Of a stretch of DNA of 64,000 bases, positions 16,656 through 25,983 are shown one piece after another. Source of the DNA: Rhizobium albus (lineage in GTDB: Bacteria; Pseudomonadota; Alphaproteobacteria; Rhizobiales; Rhizobiaceae); the NCBI GenBank assembly GCA_030160035.1, contig BSNO01000003.1, forward strand, positions 1,488,001-1,552,000, in the 5' to 3' direction. A model generated the notes under the pieces. The model was not told where the DNA came from and made no database searches. It saw only the letters and a program-made list of their open reading frames with translations. The first letter of the stretch is position 1. Each line of letters opens with the position of its first letter. Position numbers and translations under genes: made by a program.

Positions 16656-17712
16656 GGCCGGCCTTGCCCGTCGACGCTTCGTGACGTGCCGCCTGTCCAA
16701 ACGACGACAGCGCCTTTGCATTTTCGGGCAGCACAATCTCGCCTCGGGCAAGCCGCTCACGCAGATAGGTGAAGCTCTGCACGGTCTGAGCAAAAAGGTG
16801 CTCGCCCGCACGGATCGGCTCGAAACGCGGTGCGTCGCCGGGCGCAATCAACTCGTTGAGCGGCGCAACCACCGTGTCGTAGTCGCAGGCGAAAAACAGC
16901 GGGAAGGAATAGCGTTCCTCCTGGACTTTGCGCACCCGGTGCGAGGTCGCCACGAACTGCCCGTTCGTCCAGACCTCCATCATGTCGCCAATATTGACGA
17001 CAAACGCATCCGGCACGAGCGGCACGTCGATCCAGGCCCCCTCGCCGTTCATCACCTCGAGGCCAGGCGCCGTCGGCAGAAGAAGCGTGAAGCACTCGTA
17101 ATCGGTGTGCGCGCCGAAACCCTGAACATCCTCCGCCGTCGCATCGAAGGGATAGTGCAGCAAACGCAACTGGCTTGGCGGATGGGTGACGAAGCGCTGG
17201 AAGAAGTCTTCCTCCTTGCCGAGTGCCAACGCAAATCCGGTGAGCAGCCTCCGACCCAGCTCGAAAACCGCATCGTAATAGGTGGTGATGTCCTCGCGGA
17301 ACCCATCGAGTTCCGGCCACTGGTTCGGCCCGATCATTGGCGTGCCGGCGACGACGTCCGGATGGTCGGCCGGAAGATCCCGGCCGAGATCGAGCGCTTC
17401 CTTCTTGTCGCGCTTGCCGCCGACCAGCACCTCCTCACCCTCCGGCACATAGCCGCGATGGTTCGTCGAATTGCCGATATAGACGTCCATCTTCCGCTCG
17501 ACCGGTTGAGCGAAGAAGCGTTTGGTCTGATTCAGCAGTCGCGCTCGCATCTCGCCGTCGACGCGATGTCCGGTGACGTAGAAGAACCCGACCTCGCGTG
17601 CTGCCTCGCCGAGCCTGTCGGCGACCGCGATGCGGTCGCTCGATTTGTCGCTGTAGAGCCCGCTCACGTCGATCAGTGGCAGACTGGTGAAAGCCGTAGA
17701 TGCGCTGGCCAT
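16648..17712 (-). CDS. 2-oxoglutarate/Fe(II)-dependent oxygenase, isopenicillin N synthase/EFE family
   Basis: 354 residues. An N-terminal DIOX-N domain (LPLIDVSGLY..., GFFYVTGHRVD) precedes the double-stranded beta-helix. The iron triad is H202 and D204 in GAHTDYECFT and H258 in ATSHRVRKV; R267 and S269 (RYSFPLFF) bind 2-oxoglutarate. This family includes the ethylene-forming enzyme and plant homoarginine hydroxylases, both of which release guanidine from arginine-like substrates. Placed between a guanidine-type binding protein and a guanidine hydrolase, a role in freeing guanidine from a guanidino compound is attractive but inferred. It lies 12 bases after the binding-protein gene. Confidence 0.85.
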   Translation of the reverse strand: MASASTAFTSLPLIDVSGLYSDKSSDRIAVADRLGEAAREVGFFYVTGHRVDGEMRARLLNQTKRFFAQPVERKMDVYIGNSTNHRGYVPEGEEVLVGGKRDKKEALDLGRDLPADHPDVVAGTPMIGPNQWPELDGFREDITTYYDAVFELGRRLLTGFALALGKEEDFFQRFVTHPPSQLRLLHYPFDATAEDVQGFGAHTDYECFTLLLPTAPGLEVMNGEGAWIDVPLVPDAFVVNIGDMMEVWTNGQFVATSHRVRKVQEERYSFPLFFACDYDTVVAPLNELIAPGDAPRFEPIRAGEHLFAQTVQSFTYLRERLARGEIVLPENAKALSSFGQAARHEASTGKAGHG

Positions 17713-17724
17713 GCCGCCGGCCCC

Positions 17725-18783
17725 TCAGAGTGCGCCGTCGGCGGCCATCTGAACGACGCTTATGTCGAACCTCAGCTTGAGATTGGCCTGGTCGCCATAG
17801 GTGGCGCCGCCGGGAAACGAGACGCCGACGAATTCCGCGCTCGGCGCACCCTGCCCCAGGATACCCTTCTCGAACAGGAACTCGGTCACGAACTGCGTCG
17901 TCTCCGCCAAATCCTCGTCATTGGCAAATGCGATGAGATCGGCCGGCGTGTAGAACAGTTCGGTCGCGGCGAGCTGCTCCTGGTAGCCTTCGAGATCCGT
18001 GCCGGCAGCAGCCGCCATCGCCTCGAGTGCCGCAGTTCCCTCTGGCGTATCCGATTGCATCAGCGCAAGCACTTCGAACCATGCGCCGACGAGTGCCTTG
18101 CCAAAATCCGGGTTGGCGGCAAGCACCTCGGTGTTCACCACCATCAAGTCGAGGATCTCGCCGGGAATCTCAGAGGAATCGTAAACCAGTTCACCATCAC
18201 CGGAGGCCAGGATCTCCGAAAGCATCGGGTTCCAGGTCGCCACCGCGGTGACATCGGGCGTGCCGTAGATGGAGACCATGTCCGCATCGGACGTGTTGAC
18301 CACGGTGATGTCGCGCTCGGACAGGCCGACGCTTTCAAGAGCGCGCGCCAGGAAGTAGTGGGAAACCGAAAGCTCGACGAGGTTGACGCTCTGGCCGGCG
18401 ATGGAGGCCAAGTCCCCGCCATCCTTTAGCACGAGGCCGTCATTGCCGTTCGAATAATCCCCGATGATCAACGCAGTCGTATCGACGCCGCCTGCTGCCG
18501 GGATCGACAGCGCATCCATGTTGGTCATGGTGCAGCCGTCATACTCGCCGGCCGTGTACTGGTTGATGGATTCGACATAGTCGTTGATCTGCGTGATCTC
18601 GACGGAAATGCCGTATTTCTCCGCCCATTTGTCCATGATCCCGCTATCGGCGAGGTATCCCCATGGCATCCAGCCGGCATAGATCGACCAGCAGACGTTG
18701 AACTCCGTCTTCTCCTGGGCCGAGACCGGCAGAGGGGCGATGAGTGTGGACGAGATCAGGGCGGCAATGGCAAGCGACTTCAT
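17725..18783 (-). CDS. ABC substrate-binding protein, urea-carboxylase-associated/guanidine type
   Basis: 352-residue periplasmic binding protein with a signal peptide (MKSLAIAALISSTLIAPLPVSA, cleaved before Q). The mature start FNVCWSIYAGWMPWGY and the block DGCTMTNMDALSIPAAGGVD are those of the NMT1/Thi5-like binding proteins found beside urea/guanidine carboxylases and controlled by ykkC riboswitches. It is the first gene of the operon, with GGAG nine bases before its ATG. The ligand is probably guanidinium or a small guanidino compound, on the evidence of riboswitch and neighbours. Confidence 0.9.
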   Translation of the reverse strand: MKSLAIAALISSTLIAPLPVSAQEKTEFNVCWSIYAGWMPWGYLADSGIMDKWAEKYGISVEITQINDYVESINQYTAGEYDGCTMTNMDALSIPAAGGVDTTALIIGDYSNGNDGLVLKDGGDLASIAGQSVNLVELSVSHYFLARALESVGLSERDITVVNTSDADMVSIYGTPDVTAVATWNPMLSEILASGDGELVYDSSEIPGEILDLMVVNTEVLAANPDFGKALVGAWFEVLALMQSDTPEGTAALEAMAAAAGTDLEGYQEQLAATELFYTPADLIAFANDEDLAETTQFVTEFLFEKGILGQGAPSAEFVGVSFPGGATYGDQANLKLRFDISVVQMAADGAL

Positions 18784-18898
18784 GTCAATCGTCTCCAGTC
18801 AGGCTGTCGTCGGAAGGCGCTCGGCCGGCCGATCCTGTTGATGGAGATTTCCCACGCGCATCCGGGAGAGGTTTGCGCGCGACAAACCTGCGTGGTGC

Positions 18899-19000
18899 CT
18901 CCCGGGATTTTGTCCCGCCGTGTCACCGGGCAATCAACCCGGCTTGCACCTCTCGGACCAGCTCCGAGCCCCGCATTGGCGGGATCGGACGGAACCCTAG
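18899..19000 (-). ncRNA. Guanidine-I (ykkC) riboswitch
   Basis: Read on the - strand, the conserved ykkC blocks occur in order: CTAGGGTTCC (19000-18991), TGGTCCGAGAGGTGC (18960-18946), and ACACGGCGGGACAAAA followed by CCCGGGAGG (about 18923-18898). Two variable stems lie between. The aptamer senses guanidinium and switches on downstream genes. Just after it, CTCCCGG (18868-18862) can pair with the terminal CCGGGAG (18905-18899), and AGGTTTG/CAAACCT (18889-18869) forms an inner hairpin. This is a plausible competing structure, although no U-run follows, so the mode of control is unclear. Confidence 0.92.
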
Positions 19001-19027
19001 ATGCCGTCACCACACTGATCATGTCAA

Positions 19028-19043
19028 AGCAAGCTTCGTGCCA
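19028..19043 (-). promoter_or_regulatory. Sigma-54 (RpoN) promoter of the guanidine operon
   Basis: On the - strand TGGCACG (19043-19037), four bases, then TTGCT (19032-19028) match the -24/-12 consensus YTGGCACG-N4-TTGCW at every conserved position, and the -24 GG and -12 GC are correctly spaced. The predicted start is about 19017, 17 bases before the riboswitch. A weak TGC-N8-GCA palindrome at 19087-19100 could be an activator site, but it departs from the NtrC consensus. Confidence 0.75.
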
Positions 19044-19163
19044 GGCTTTAAAGGCCTGCATCTACGCGGATGACGGCAGCATCGCGTGCAATAATGCGCA
19101 ACCGATCGGCACCCTGCCCCTTAATTAAGCGGTGCTCGGAGGCTCTTGTTGAGCTTCAGGAAT

Positions 19164-19499
19164 TCAGATCCAGAAGGATTTGATAGTCGCAACGTCGTCG
19201 CGCAAGCCGAAGATGACCGGCTCCTCGGCCGGATCGAATTGCTCGGCCATCTGCTCGTAATAGGTCCGGATCCCGAGCGACGCATCACCGTCGACGCTGC
19301 CCGATCCGACTGCGCCATCCTGCTGCGTGAGGAGCGCAGATCCGATCGAGCCCGCAGCCTGAAGCGTCACCGGCGAGCGCGATGCCGCCACTGTTGGATT
19401 GACCGCGTTCGTGACCGGGAGATCCGTTGTCTGCGCCGGAGCCGCGCTGGCCGACCAGACCGTGCTGGTTTGAACAATCGGCGTCATCATGCCAGCCAT
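19164..19499 (-). CDS. Small protein of unknown function
   Basis: 111 residues, with GAGGAG seven bases before the ATG at 19497-19499, which makes it a credible gene. The first 70 residues are rich in Ala, Thr, Ser and Val with no signal or membrane segment. The C-terminal part is more ordered (GIRTYYEQMAEQFDPAEEPV, then IFGLRDDVATIKSFWI). I do not recognise it. It lies between ntrX and the guanidine operon on the same strand, 128 bases after the ntrX stop. Confidence 0.6.
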   Translation of the reverse strand: MAGMMTPIVQTSTVWSASAAPAQTTDLPVTNAVNPTVAASRSPVTLQAAGSIGSALLTQQDGAVGSGSVDGDASLGIRTYYEQMAEQFDPAEEPVIFGLRDDVATIKSFWI

Positions 19500-19627
19500 C
19501 GCTCGACTCCTCGTGCGTTCAATAAGGCCAGATTCTCAAAGGTCTGACAGCGCGGATGCGATCCTTTCGACGGGAATTTTCAATCGCCAGAGTTAAGGAA
19601 GGATGAAGCCCGGTCTGTGGCAGTCCA

Positions 19628-20992
19628 CTAAACGCCCAGCGATTTCAGCTTTCTGTGCAACGCCGAGCGTTCCATGCCGACGAACTCCGATGTCCGCGAG
19701 ATGTTGCCACCGAACCGGTTGATCTGCGCGATCAGGTAGTCGCGTTCGAACATCTCGCGGGCTTCGCGCAGCGGCAGCGTCATGATGTGGCTGTCGCCGC
19801 GGCTCGCCGTCTTCGGCAGCATGTCGCCGATTTCGCCGGGCAGCATGTCAGCCGTGATCGGTTTGTCCGTGCCGTCGTTGCGCGCAAGGATCATCAGTCG
19901 CTCGATATTGTTGCGCAACTGCCGGATGTTGCCCGGCCAGTCATGCGCCTGCAGAACGGCCATGGCGTCATCGGCGATCGGTCGCGGCCGGATGCCGGCC
20001 TGTTCCGCGATCTGACGCATGAAGACATCGACGAGAAACGGAATATCCTCGCGCCGTTCTGCCAGCGACGGCACCTTGATCGGCACGACCGCCAGGCGAT
20101 GGAAAAGGTCTTGCCGGAAGAGCCCTTCCGCAATCATCTGCTCGAGGTTGAAGGCGGTGGACGAGATGATGCGCACATCGACCTTCACGCGCTTGGAGCC
20201 GCCGACCCGCTCGAACTGCTGGTCGACGAGCACGCGCAGGATCTTGTTCTGCGTCTCGCGCGGCATGTCCGCCACTTCGTCGAGATAGAGGATCCCGCCA
20301 TGGGCTTCTTCCAGAGCACCGATCTTACGCTCGTAGCCATTGTTGTTTTCGGTGCCGAACAGAGCCATTTCCATGCGCTCCGGCGTGATCGCTGCGGCGT
20401 TCATGGCAACGAACGGGCCATTCGCCCGGCTCGAATTGCGGTGGATGAGACGCGCGACCAGTTCCTTTCCCGACCCCGACGGACCGAGGATCATCACGCG
20501 GCTGTTGGTGGGCGCCACCTTGTCGATCGTGTTCTTCAACTGCGAGATGGCGATCGACGTCCCGATCAGCTCGACCGGATCGCCGCTCCGACGCTTCAAT
20601 TCGCTGACTTCGCGCTTGAGCTTCGATGTCTCCAGCGCACGTTCGGCGATGAGGATCAGGCGGTCGCTTTTGAACGGCTTTTCGATGAAATCATAGGCAC
20701 CGCGCTTGATGGCTGATACGGCGGTCTCGATGTTGCCGTGCCCCGAGATCATCACTACCGGAAGGTCCGGATAGCGCGTCTTGATTTCGTCCAGCAGAGC
20801 CAGACCATCCAATTTCGATCCTTGCAGCCAGATGTCCAGGAACACGAGCCGCGGCACGCGGTCGGAAATCGCCTGGATTGCGCTGTCGCTATCGAAAGCG
20901 GTGCGTGTTTCGTGTCCTTCGTCGGAGAGGATACCCGCGACCAGTTCGCGGATGTCCTGCTCGTCGTCCACGACCAGAATGTCAGACGCCAT
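19628..20992 (-). CDS. ntrX: Nitrogen-assimilation response regulator NtrX
   Basis: 454-residue response regulator: a receiver domain (DILVVDDEQDIREL, phospho-acceptor D in LVFLDIWLQGSKLDGL), an AAA+ domain (Walker A GPSGSGKELVAR, Walker B GGILYLDEVADMP) and a Fis-type HTH near the C-terminus. The sigma-54-contacting GAFTGA loop is absent: after ALFGTE the sequence runs NNNGYERKIGALEEAHGG, as in other alphaproteobacterial NtrX, so it likely acts without sigma-54. The ATG at 20990-20992 overlaps ntrY by 11 bases; the longer open frame upstream lies inside ntrY. Confidence 0.96.
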   Translation of the reverse strand: MASDILVVDDEQDIRELVAGILSDEGHETRTAFDSDSAIQAISDRVPRLVFLDIWLQGSKLDGLALLDEIKTRYPDLPVVMISGHGNIETAVSAIKRGAYDFIEKPFKSDRLILIAERALETSKLKREVSELKRRSGDPVELIGTSIAISQLKNTIDKVAPTNSRVMILGPSGSGKELVARLIHRNSSRANGPFVAMNAAAITPERMEMALFGTENNNGYERKIGALEEAHGGILYLDEVADMPRETQNKILRVLVDQQFERVGGSKRVKVDVRIISSTAFNLEQMIAEGLFRQDLFHRLAVVPIKVPSLAERREDIPFLVDVFMRQIAEQAGIRPRPIADDAMAVLQAHDWPGNIRQLRNNIERLMILARNDGTDKPITADMLPGEIGDMLPKTASRGDSHIMTLPLREAREMFERDYLIAQINRFGGNISRTSEFVGMERSALHRKLKSLGV

Positions 20993-23267
20993 GGTGATTG
21001 GCCTCCTCAAGCATTGTGCTGTCCCTATCGGTTTCTTTCGCACCCGTGGAAAGGCGCACCCGAACCATCGCGCCACGGCCGGAATCGAAGTCCGGCGGCG
21101 CGTCGTGCAGTTCGAGGGAGCCGTCATGGTCCTCGACGATCTTCTTGACGATCGCGAGACCCAAACCGGTGCCCTTCTCACGCATGGTGATGTAGGGCTC
21201 CAGAATGCGGTTCCTGTTTTCCATCGGCAGTCCGCGACCGTTGTCGATCACGTCGACGACGATCTGGTCGTCCTCGGTGCGCGCGCGTACCTCGATGCGG
21301 CGGCCATCGCGCTCGGCATCTGCGGGCACGGCATCGATCGCTTCGCTGGCATTCTTGATCAGGTTGGAAAATGCCTGGCCAAGCATCCGCGCATCGAAAA
21401 GTCCCTGGATCGACCCGCTGTCGGCAACAAGCTTGAAGGAAATGTCGTTCCGGCTGACCTCACGCAGGAAAATGGCATCGCGGAGGATGTTCTTGAGGTC
21501 CGCCGGCTCCTTGGTCGGCTTGGGCATGCGAGCAAATGCCGAGAATTCGTCGACCATGCGGCCGATATCTTCCACCTGCCGCACGATCGTGTCCGTGCAC
21601 TGGTCGAACACTGTGCGGTCGTCCTGATTGATCTGCTTTCCGTAACGTCGCCGGATGCGTTCGGCCGAAAGCTGGATCGGCGTCAGCGGGTTCTTGATCT
21701 CGTGCGCGATGCGGCGGGCAACGTCGGCCCAGGCGGTGGAGCGCTGCGCAATGACGAGATCTGTGATGTCGTCCAGCGTCACCACATAGGAGTTCTCGTC
21801 GCTGAGCGATTCCTCGCGGGTCACTTGAACGTTCAAGGTGCGCTCCGTGCCGCTGCGGATGACAGTCACCTGCTCGCGCGCTTCCTGGCGCCTGCGCTGC
21901 ACGGCTTGTGACAGCACGGCGTCGATCTCGGGCGCAATGTCCGCCAGCCGCCGTCCGACAAGAGCGCCGGGGGGCATATTCATCATGATTTCAGCAGACG
22001 AATTCGAGATTGCTACTCGGCCGTCCCGGTCGATGCCCATGACCCCTGCCGAGACGCCGGACAGCACCGCTTCGGTAAAGCGGCGGCGCTCATCCATCTC
22101 GTCCTTCGCGGACAGGATCTGGTCGCGCTGCGTGCCGATCTGCACGATCATGTTGTTGAACGTGTCCGACAGATGGGCAACGTCGCCGTCCGATCCACGC
22201 ACTGGCACCTGGACGGAAAGATCGCCCGCCGCCACCTGGTCTGCCGCGCCGATGAGCTGCCGGATCGGCCGCACGATACGGTCGGCAACGGCAATTGCGG
22301 TCCAGATCGCCGCAAGCAGCACGATCAGGGCGAAGCCGATATAGAGAATGCCGAAGGCGAGCTGCAGCGGCCCGCGATTGGCCTCCAGCGCCTGGTATTC
22401 GGCGATGTTGTCTTCCATCAGCCGCATGGACTGGATGACATCGGGATCGACGGCGCGGATCGTGTAGAGAAACGTGTCCGGGATGTCCTGCAGGCGCATG
22501 ATCGCACCCACCAGATTGGTGACACCCGGAGGAATGAGCGTCGGACGGCCCTCGCTCGCCGAGCGCAGCGCATCCGGCGGAATGGCCGGCAACGGTCGCT
22601 CCGTCTCAATGTCCGCCCGCAAGATGACGGTGCCGTCGTTTCGAACAAGGAACGCACCCAGCAAGCCGCGTCCGGTCGCCTGCCGGGTCAGCAGCACCTG
22701 AAAGCCGGTCCGGTCCAGGGAATAGAGCTGTCGTGCATTGTCCAGATCGTTCGCCATCGAAACGGTCTGGCCCTGCAGGTAGCGCGCATTCTCCATCACA
22801 TAGGCCTCGGCGACATCGAGCGAGGAACTGACGATCGATTGCGTGCGCATCGAGAACCAGCGGTCGAGCCCGATATCGAGCGTGATCGATGCGACGATCG
22901 CCACCAGGATGGCCGGCACGATGGCGACGATCGAGAACAGCCCGATAATGCGCACGTGGAGACGCGCAGCCGCCTTCCCGCGGCGACGCGCCTGGAATAC
23001 GCGGCGGATCTCGTAGGCGATCAAGCCGAGAAGCGCGAGCACGAAGATGAGGTTGACGATGACGGCCGTCATCACGACTTCGTTGCGCGGCGCAATCGGT
23101 GTCAGGCCCATCAGGATCACGAACGAGCCGACGGCGCTGATCAGCGCAGTGACGACGACGATCAGACCGGGATTGGCGAGAATGCGGCGGCCTTCGCCCT
23201 GCTCGAGCGCCCCCGGCGGAGGGGCGCCGTGACTTTGGCTATCGACTGGAAAAGTGCTGATCGCCAT
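20982..23267 (-). CDS. ntrY: Membrane sensor histidine kinase NtrY
   Basis: 761-residue sensor. Three N-terminal membrane segments (about 33-57, 66-88, 107-130) are followed by a periplasmic loop of about 150 residues and a fourth segment near 310-330. Then come HAMP (RIVRPIRQLIGAADQVAAGD), PAS, HisKA with phospho-acceptor in [16 protein letters not shown], and HATPase_c (NLIKNASEA, DNGRGLP, GTGLGLAIVKKI). Partner of NtrX; implicated in nitrogen and redox sensing in alphaproteobacteria. It lies 96 bases after ntrC. Confidence 0.96.
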   Translation of the reverse strand: MAISTFPVDSQSHGAPPPGALEQGEGRRILANPGLIVVVTALISAVGSFVILMGLTPIAPRNEVVMTAVIVNLIFVLALLGLIAYEIRRVFQARRRGKAAARLHVRIIGLFSIVAIVPAILVAIVASITLDIGLDRWFSMRTQSIVSSSLDVAEAYVMENARYLQGQTVSMANDLDNARQLYSLDRTGFQVLLTRQATGRGLLGAFLVRNDGTVILRADIETERPLPAIPPDALRSASEGRPTLIPPGVTNLVGAIMRLQDIPDTFLYTIRAVDPDVIQSMRLMEDNIAEYQALEANRGPLQLAFGILYIGFALIVLLAAIWTAIAVADRIVRPIRQLIGAADQVAAGDLSVQVPVRGSDGDVAHLSDTFNNMIVQIGTQRDQILSAKDEMDERRRFTEAVLSGVSAGVMGIDRDGRVAISNSSAEIMMNMPPGALVGRRLADIAPEIDAVLSQAVQRRRQEAREQVTVIRSGTERTLNVQVTREESLSDENSYVVTLDDITDLVIAQRSTAWADVARRIAHEIKNPLTPIQLSAERIRRRYGKQINQDDRTVFDQCTDTIVRQVEDIGRMVDEFSAFARMPKPTKEPADLKNILRDAIFLREVSRNDISFKLVADSGSIQGLFDARMLGQAFSNLIKNASEAIDAVPADAERDGRRIEVRARTEDDQIVVDVIDNGRGLPMENRNRILEPYITMREKGTGLGLAIVKKIVEDHDGSLELHDAPPDFDSGRGAMVRVRLSTGAKETDRDSTMLEEANHHGV

Positions 23268-23363
23268 GTCCGCCAGATGGTTGGATGTTCCCCCGCGGCG
23301 ACTCGGCCGCCGTTGCCTTAGAGCAACGCTTTGTGGCGAAAATGCAACTATCTGGACGGCCGG

Positions 23364-24815
23364 TCAAGCGCTCCGCTGGCTGCGATAGACGCTGACACCA
23401 AGCTCGCGGATCTTCTTGCGCAGCGTGTTCCGGTTGAGGCCGAGAAGCTCTGCAGCGCGGATCTGGTTGCCACGCGTGGCGGTGAGCGCAGCGAGGATGA
23501 GCGGAAATTCCATCTCGTGCAGCACGCGATGATAGAGGCCCGGCGGCGGCAGATCTTCGCCATACTGCGCGAAATAGGTGCGCATGTTCTCTTCAACGGC
23601 CTGGGCGATCGTGACCGGGCCGGACAACCCCTCAGTGCTGATCGCACTCGCCGGCGCATCGGTGCGCAGTTCGTTGTCGATGATCTCGCGCGTGATCACT
23701 TCTTGTGGATAGAGCGCCGTCAGGCGCCGAACCACGTTCTCCAGTTCGCGCACATTGCCCGGCCAAGGATAGGATTTCATGAGCTCGAGCGCATCGCCGT
23801 CGAAGCGTTTGGCGTCCAGCCCCTCCTTCTGGCAGAGCTTGACGAAGTGGCGCACCAGATCGGGCACGTCCTCGGCCCGGTCGCGCAGTGCCGGCAAGCG
23901 CAGCGGCACGACGTTGAGGCGGTAATAAAGGTCTTCTCTGAAGAGACCCTGGTTGATCGAGGTCTTCAGATCCTTGTTGGTGGCGGCGACGATGCGCACG
24001 TCGGTCTTGATCGGCGTCCGGCCACCGACAGTCGTGTACTCGCCCTGCTGCAGGACGCGCAGAAGCCGCGTTTGCGCCTCCATCGGCATGTCGCCGATTT
24101 CGTCGAGGAACAGCGTGCCGCCCTCGGCCTGCTCGAAGCGGCCGGTCGACCGGTTATGCGCCCCGGTGAATGCGCCCTTCTCGTGGCCGAACAGTTCCGA
24201 TTCGATCAGATCGCGCGGGATCGCCGCCATGTTGATGGCAACGAAAGGTCCATTGCGCCGCTTGCCGTAATCGTGCAGCGCGCGGGCGACCAGTTCCTTG
24301 CCGGTTCCGGACTCGCCCGTGATCATCAGCGTCAGGTCGGTCTGCATCAACCGCGCAAGCACGCGGTAGATTTCCTGCATGGCAGCGGAGCGACCGACCA
24401 GCGGGATGCCATCGTTCTGGTCGGCATCTGCCCGGTCGACGCGCTTTTTGGGCTCGGAAAGTGCTCGCCCGATGATGCCGATCATCTCGGTCAGATCGAA
24501 CGGCTTCGGCAGATAATCATAGGCACCCTTCTCGGAAGCCTTGATCGCCGTCATGAACGTGTTCTGCGCGCTCATCACGAGCACCGGCAACTCCGGCCGC
24601 GCCTTCTTGATGCGTGGCAGAAGGTCGAAGGCGTTCTCATCGGGCATCACCACATCGGTGATGACGAGATCGCCTTCGCCTGCCGAAATCCACCGCCAGA
24701 GTGTCGACGCGTTCGACGTGATGCGGACATCATAGCCCGCACGCGTCAGAGCCTGATTGAGCACCGTGCGGATCGCGGCGTCGTCGTCGGCTACCAGAAT
24801 TGTCGCTGATTTCAT
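23364..24815 (-). CDS. ntrC: Nitrogen regulation response regulator NtrC
   Basis: 483-residue sigma-54 activator. The receiver ([15 protein letters not shown] in [13 protein letters not shown]) is followed by an AAA+ domain with Walker [13 protein letters not shown], the sigma-54-contacting GAFTGA in [12 protein letters not shown] and Walker [15 protein letters not shown] Fis HTH ends the protein ([20 protein letters not shown]). ATG at 24813-24815 overlaps the ntrB stop by four bases; the upstream frame is inside ntrB. It is a natural candidate to activate the sigma-54 promoter of the guanidine operon 4 kb away. Confidence 0.97.
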   Translation of the reverse strand: MKSATILVADDDAAIRTVLNQALTRAGYDVRITSNASTLWRWISAGEGDLVITDVVMPDENAFDLLPRIKKARPELPVLVMSAQNTFMTAIKASEKGAYDYLPKPFDLTEMIGIIGRALSEPKKRVDRADADQNDGIPLVGRSAAMQEIYRVLARLMQTDLTLMITGESGTGKELVARALHDYGKRRNGPFVAINMAAIPRDLIESELFGHEKGAFTGAHNRSTGRFEQAEGGTLFLDEIGDMPMEAQTRLLRVLQQGEYTTVGGRTPIKTDVRIVAATNKDLKTSINQGLFREDLYYRLNVVPLRLPALRDRAEDVPDLVRHFVKLCQKEGLDAKRFDGDALELMKSYPWPGNVRELENVVRRLTALYPQEVITREIIDNELRTDAPASAISTEGLSGPVTIAQAVEENMRTYFAQYGEDLPPPGLYHRVLHEMEFPLILAALTATRGNQIRAAELLGLNRNTLRKKIRELGVSVYRSQRSA

Positions 24816-25969
24816 GCCTTGGCCTCGGCGTTGTCGTCCGGCCAGAGTGCGGTGCCCTTCGACACCGGCATCAATATGCGGAACACGGTCTTCTTGTTTT
24901 GGCTGTCGCACTCCACGATCCCGCCATGGGCGCCCACGATCTTTGCGACCAGTGCAAGGCCGAGCCCCGAGCCGTTGGTTTTTGTGGTGATGAACGGGTC
25001 GAAGAGATGCGGCAGCAGATCGTCTGGTACCCCCGGCCCATTGTCGATGACGCAGAATTCCAGCGGAAGCGAAACCTTTTCCCTGGAACCGGGAATAGAC
25101 AGGCGGATCCCCGGACGGTAGGCAGTGGTGAGCATGATTTCGCCATCGGCCGCATCGCCGATAGCTTCGCTCGCGTTCTTCACCAGATTGAGGAAGACCT
25201 GGATCAGCTGATCGCGATTGGCAAAAACGAAGGGAAGCGACGGGTCGTATTGCTCGCTGATGCGGATGTCGCGGGCAAAGCCGGCTACGGCGACAGCCTT
25301 CACGTGATCGAGCACGGAGTGAATGTTGACCGGCTGGCGATCCACCGGGCGCTCGTCGGAGAACACTTCCATCCGGTCGACGAGGGAGACGATCCTGTCC
25401 GTCTCGTCGCGGATGAGCCTAGTCAGCGCGCGGTCTTCGTCATTGACCGAGCTTTCCAGAAGCTGCGCTGCACCGCGAATGCCCGAAAGCGGGTTTTTGA
25501 TTTCGTGGGCAAGCATCGAGGCGAGCCCGGTGACGGAGCGTGCCGCGGCCCGGTGCGTCAGCTGCCGGTCGATCTTGTCTGCCATGGTGCGCACCTGCAG
25601 CACGATGACGACCGAGTCCTCGTCATCGGCCTCGCCCGAAACCGGTGCGACATAGAGATCGACGAGCTTCTCCCCGCCGAGCTTGGGCGAACTCAGATCC
25701 ACACGATACTCGTTGATGGGTCCGCGACGCTCACGCACATGGTCGATGAGCGCCAGAAGCGGACTGCCGAACGGAATGTACTGATCGATCGTGTGGCGAC
25801 GCAAAAGATCGGCGCTCACACCGAAGAAGTTCTCTGCAGCCCAGTTGGCGTAAGAAATGTTGCCTGCGCCGTTCACCATGATGACCGGGTGCTGGATGGT
25901 GTTCAAAACATGGGCCGTCACGCCGATGTCGGTCGGAAGATCGGTCGGACCAGCCGAGCTTGCGCTCAT
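24812..25969 (-). CDS. ntrB: Nitrogen-regulation sensor kinase/phosphatase NtrB
   Basis: 385-residue soluble kinase that, with PII, sets NtrC phosphorylation. The PAS domain ([15 protein letters not shown]) is followed by HisKA with [20 protein letters not shown] and HATPase_c ([28 protein letters not shown]). There is no membrane segment. The ATG at 25967-25969 has GAGGAG seven bases upstream and is preferred over ATG at 25984, which overlaps the dusB stop. Confidence 0.96.
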   Translation of the reverse strand: MSASSAGPTDLPTDIGVTAHVLNTIQHPVIMVNGAGNISYANWAAENFFGVSADLLRRHTIDQYIPFGSPLLALIDHVRERRGPINEYRVDLSSPKLGGEKLVDLYVAPVSGEADDEDSVVIVLQVRTMADKIDRQLTHRAAARSVTGLASMLAHEIKNPLSGIRGAAQLLESSVNDEDRALTRLIRDETDRIVSLVDRMEVFSDERPVDRQPVNIHSVLDHVKAVAVAGFARDIRISEQYDPSLPFVFANRDQLIQVFLNLVKNASEAIGDAADGEIMLTTAYRPGIRLSIPGSREKVSLPLEFCVIDNGPGVPDDLLPHLFDPFITTKTNGSGLGLALVAKIVGAHGGIVECDSQNKKTVFRILMPVSKGTALWPDDNAEAKA

Positions 25970-25983
25970 CTTTGCGCTCCTCA

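Noticed and set aside
18999-19027. TTGACA (19027-19022) with a GCATCT hexamer 17 bases on, as a sigma-70 promoter for the guanidine operon
   Set aside because: The implied start near 18992 would fall inside the conserved CTAGGG block of the aptamer, and the -10 is poor. The sigma-54 element just upstream has the right geometry.
12433-19160. The guanidine operon as a genomic island integrated at tRNA-Ser
   Set aside because: No integrase or transposase is present and no copy of the tRNA 3' end was seen at the far side. Only a synteny argument for acquisition remains.
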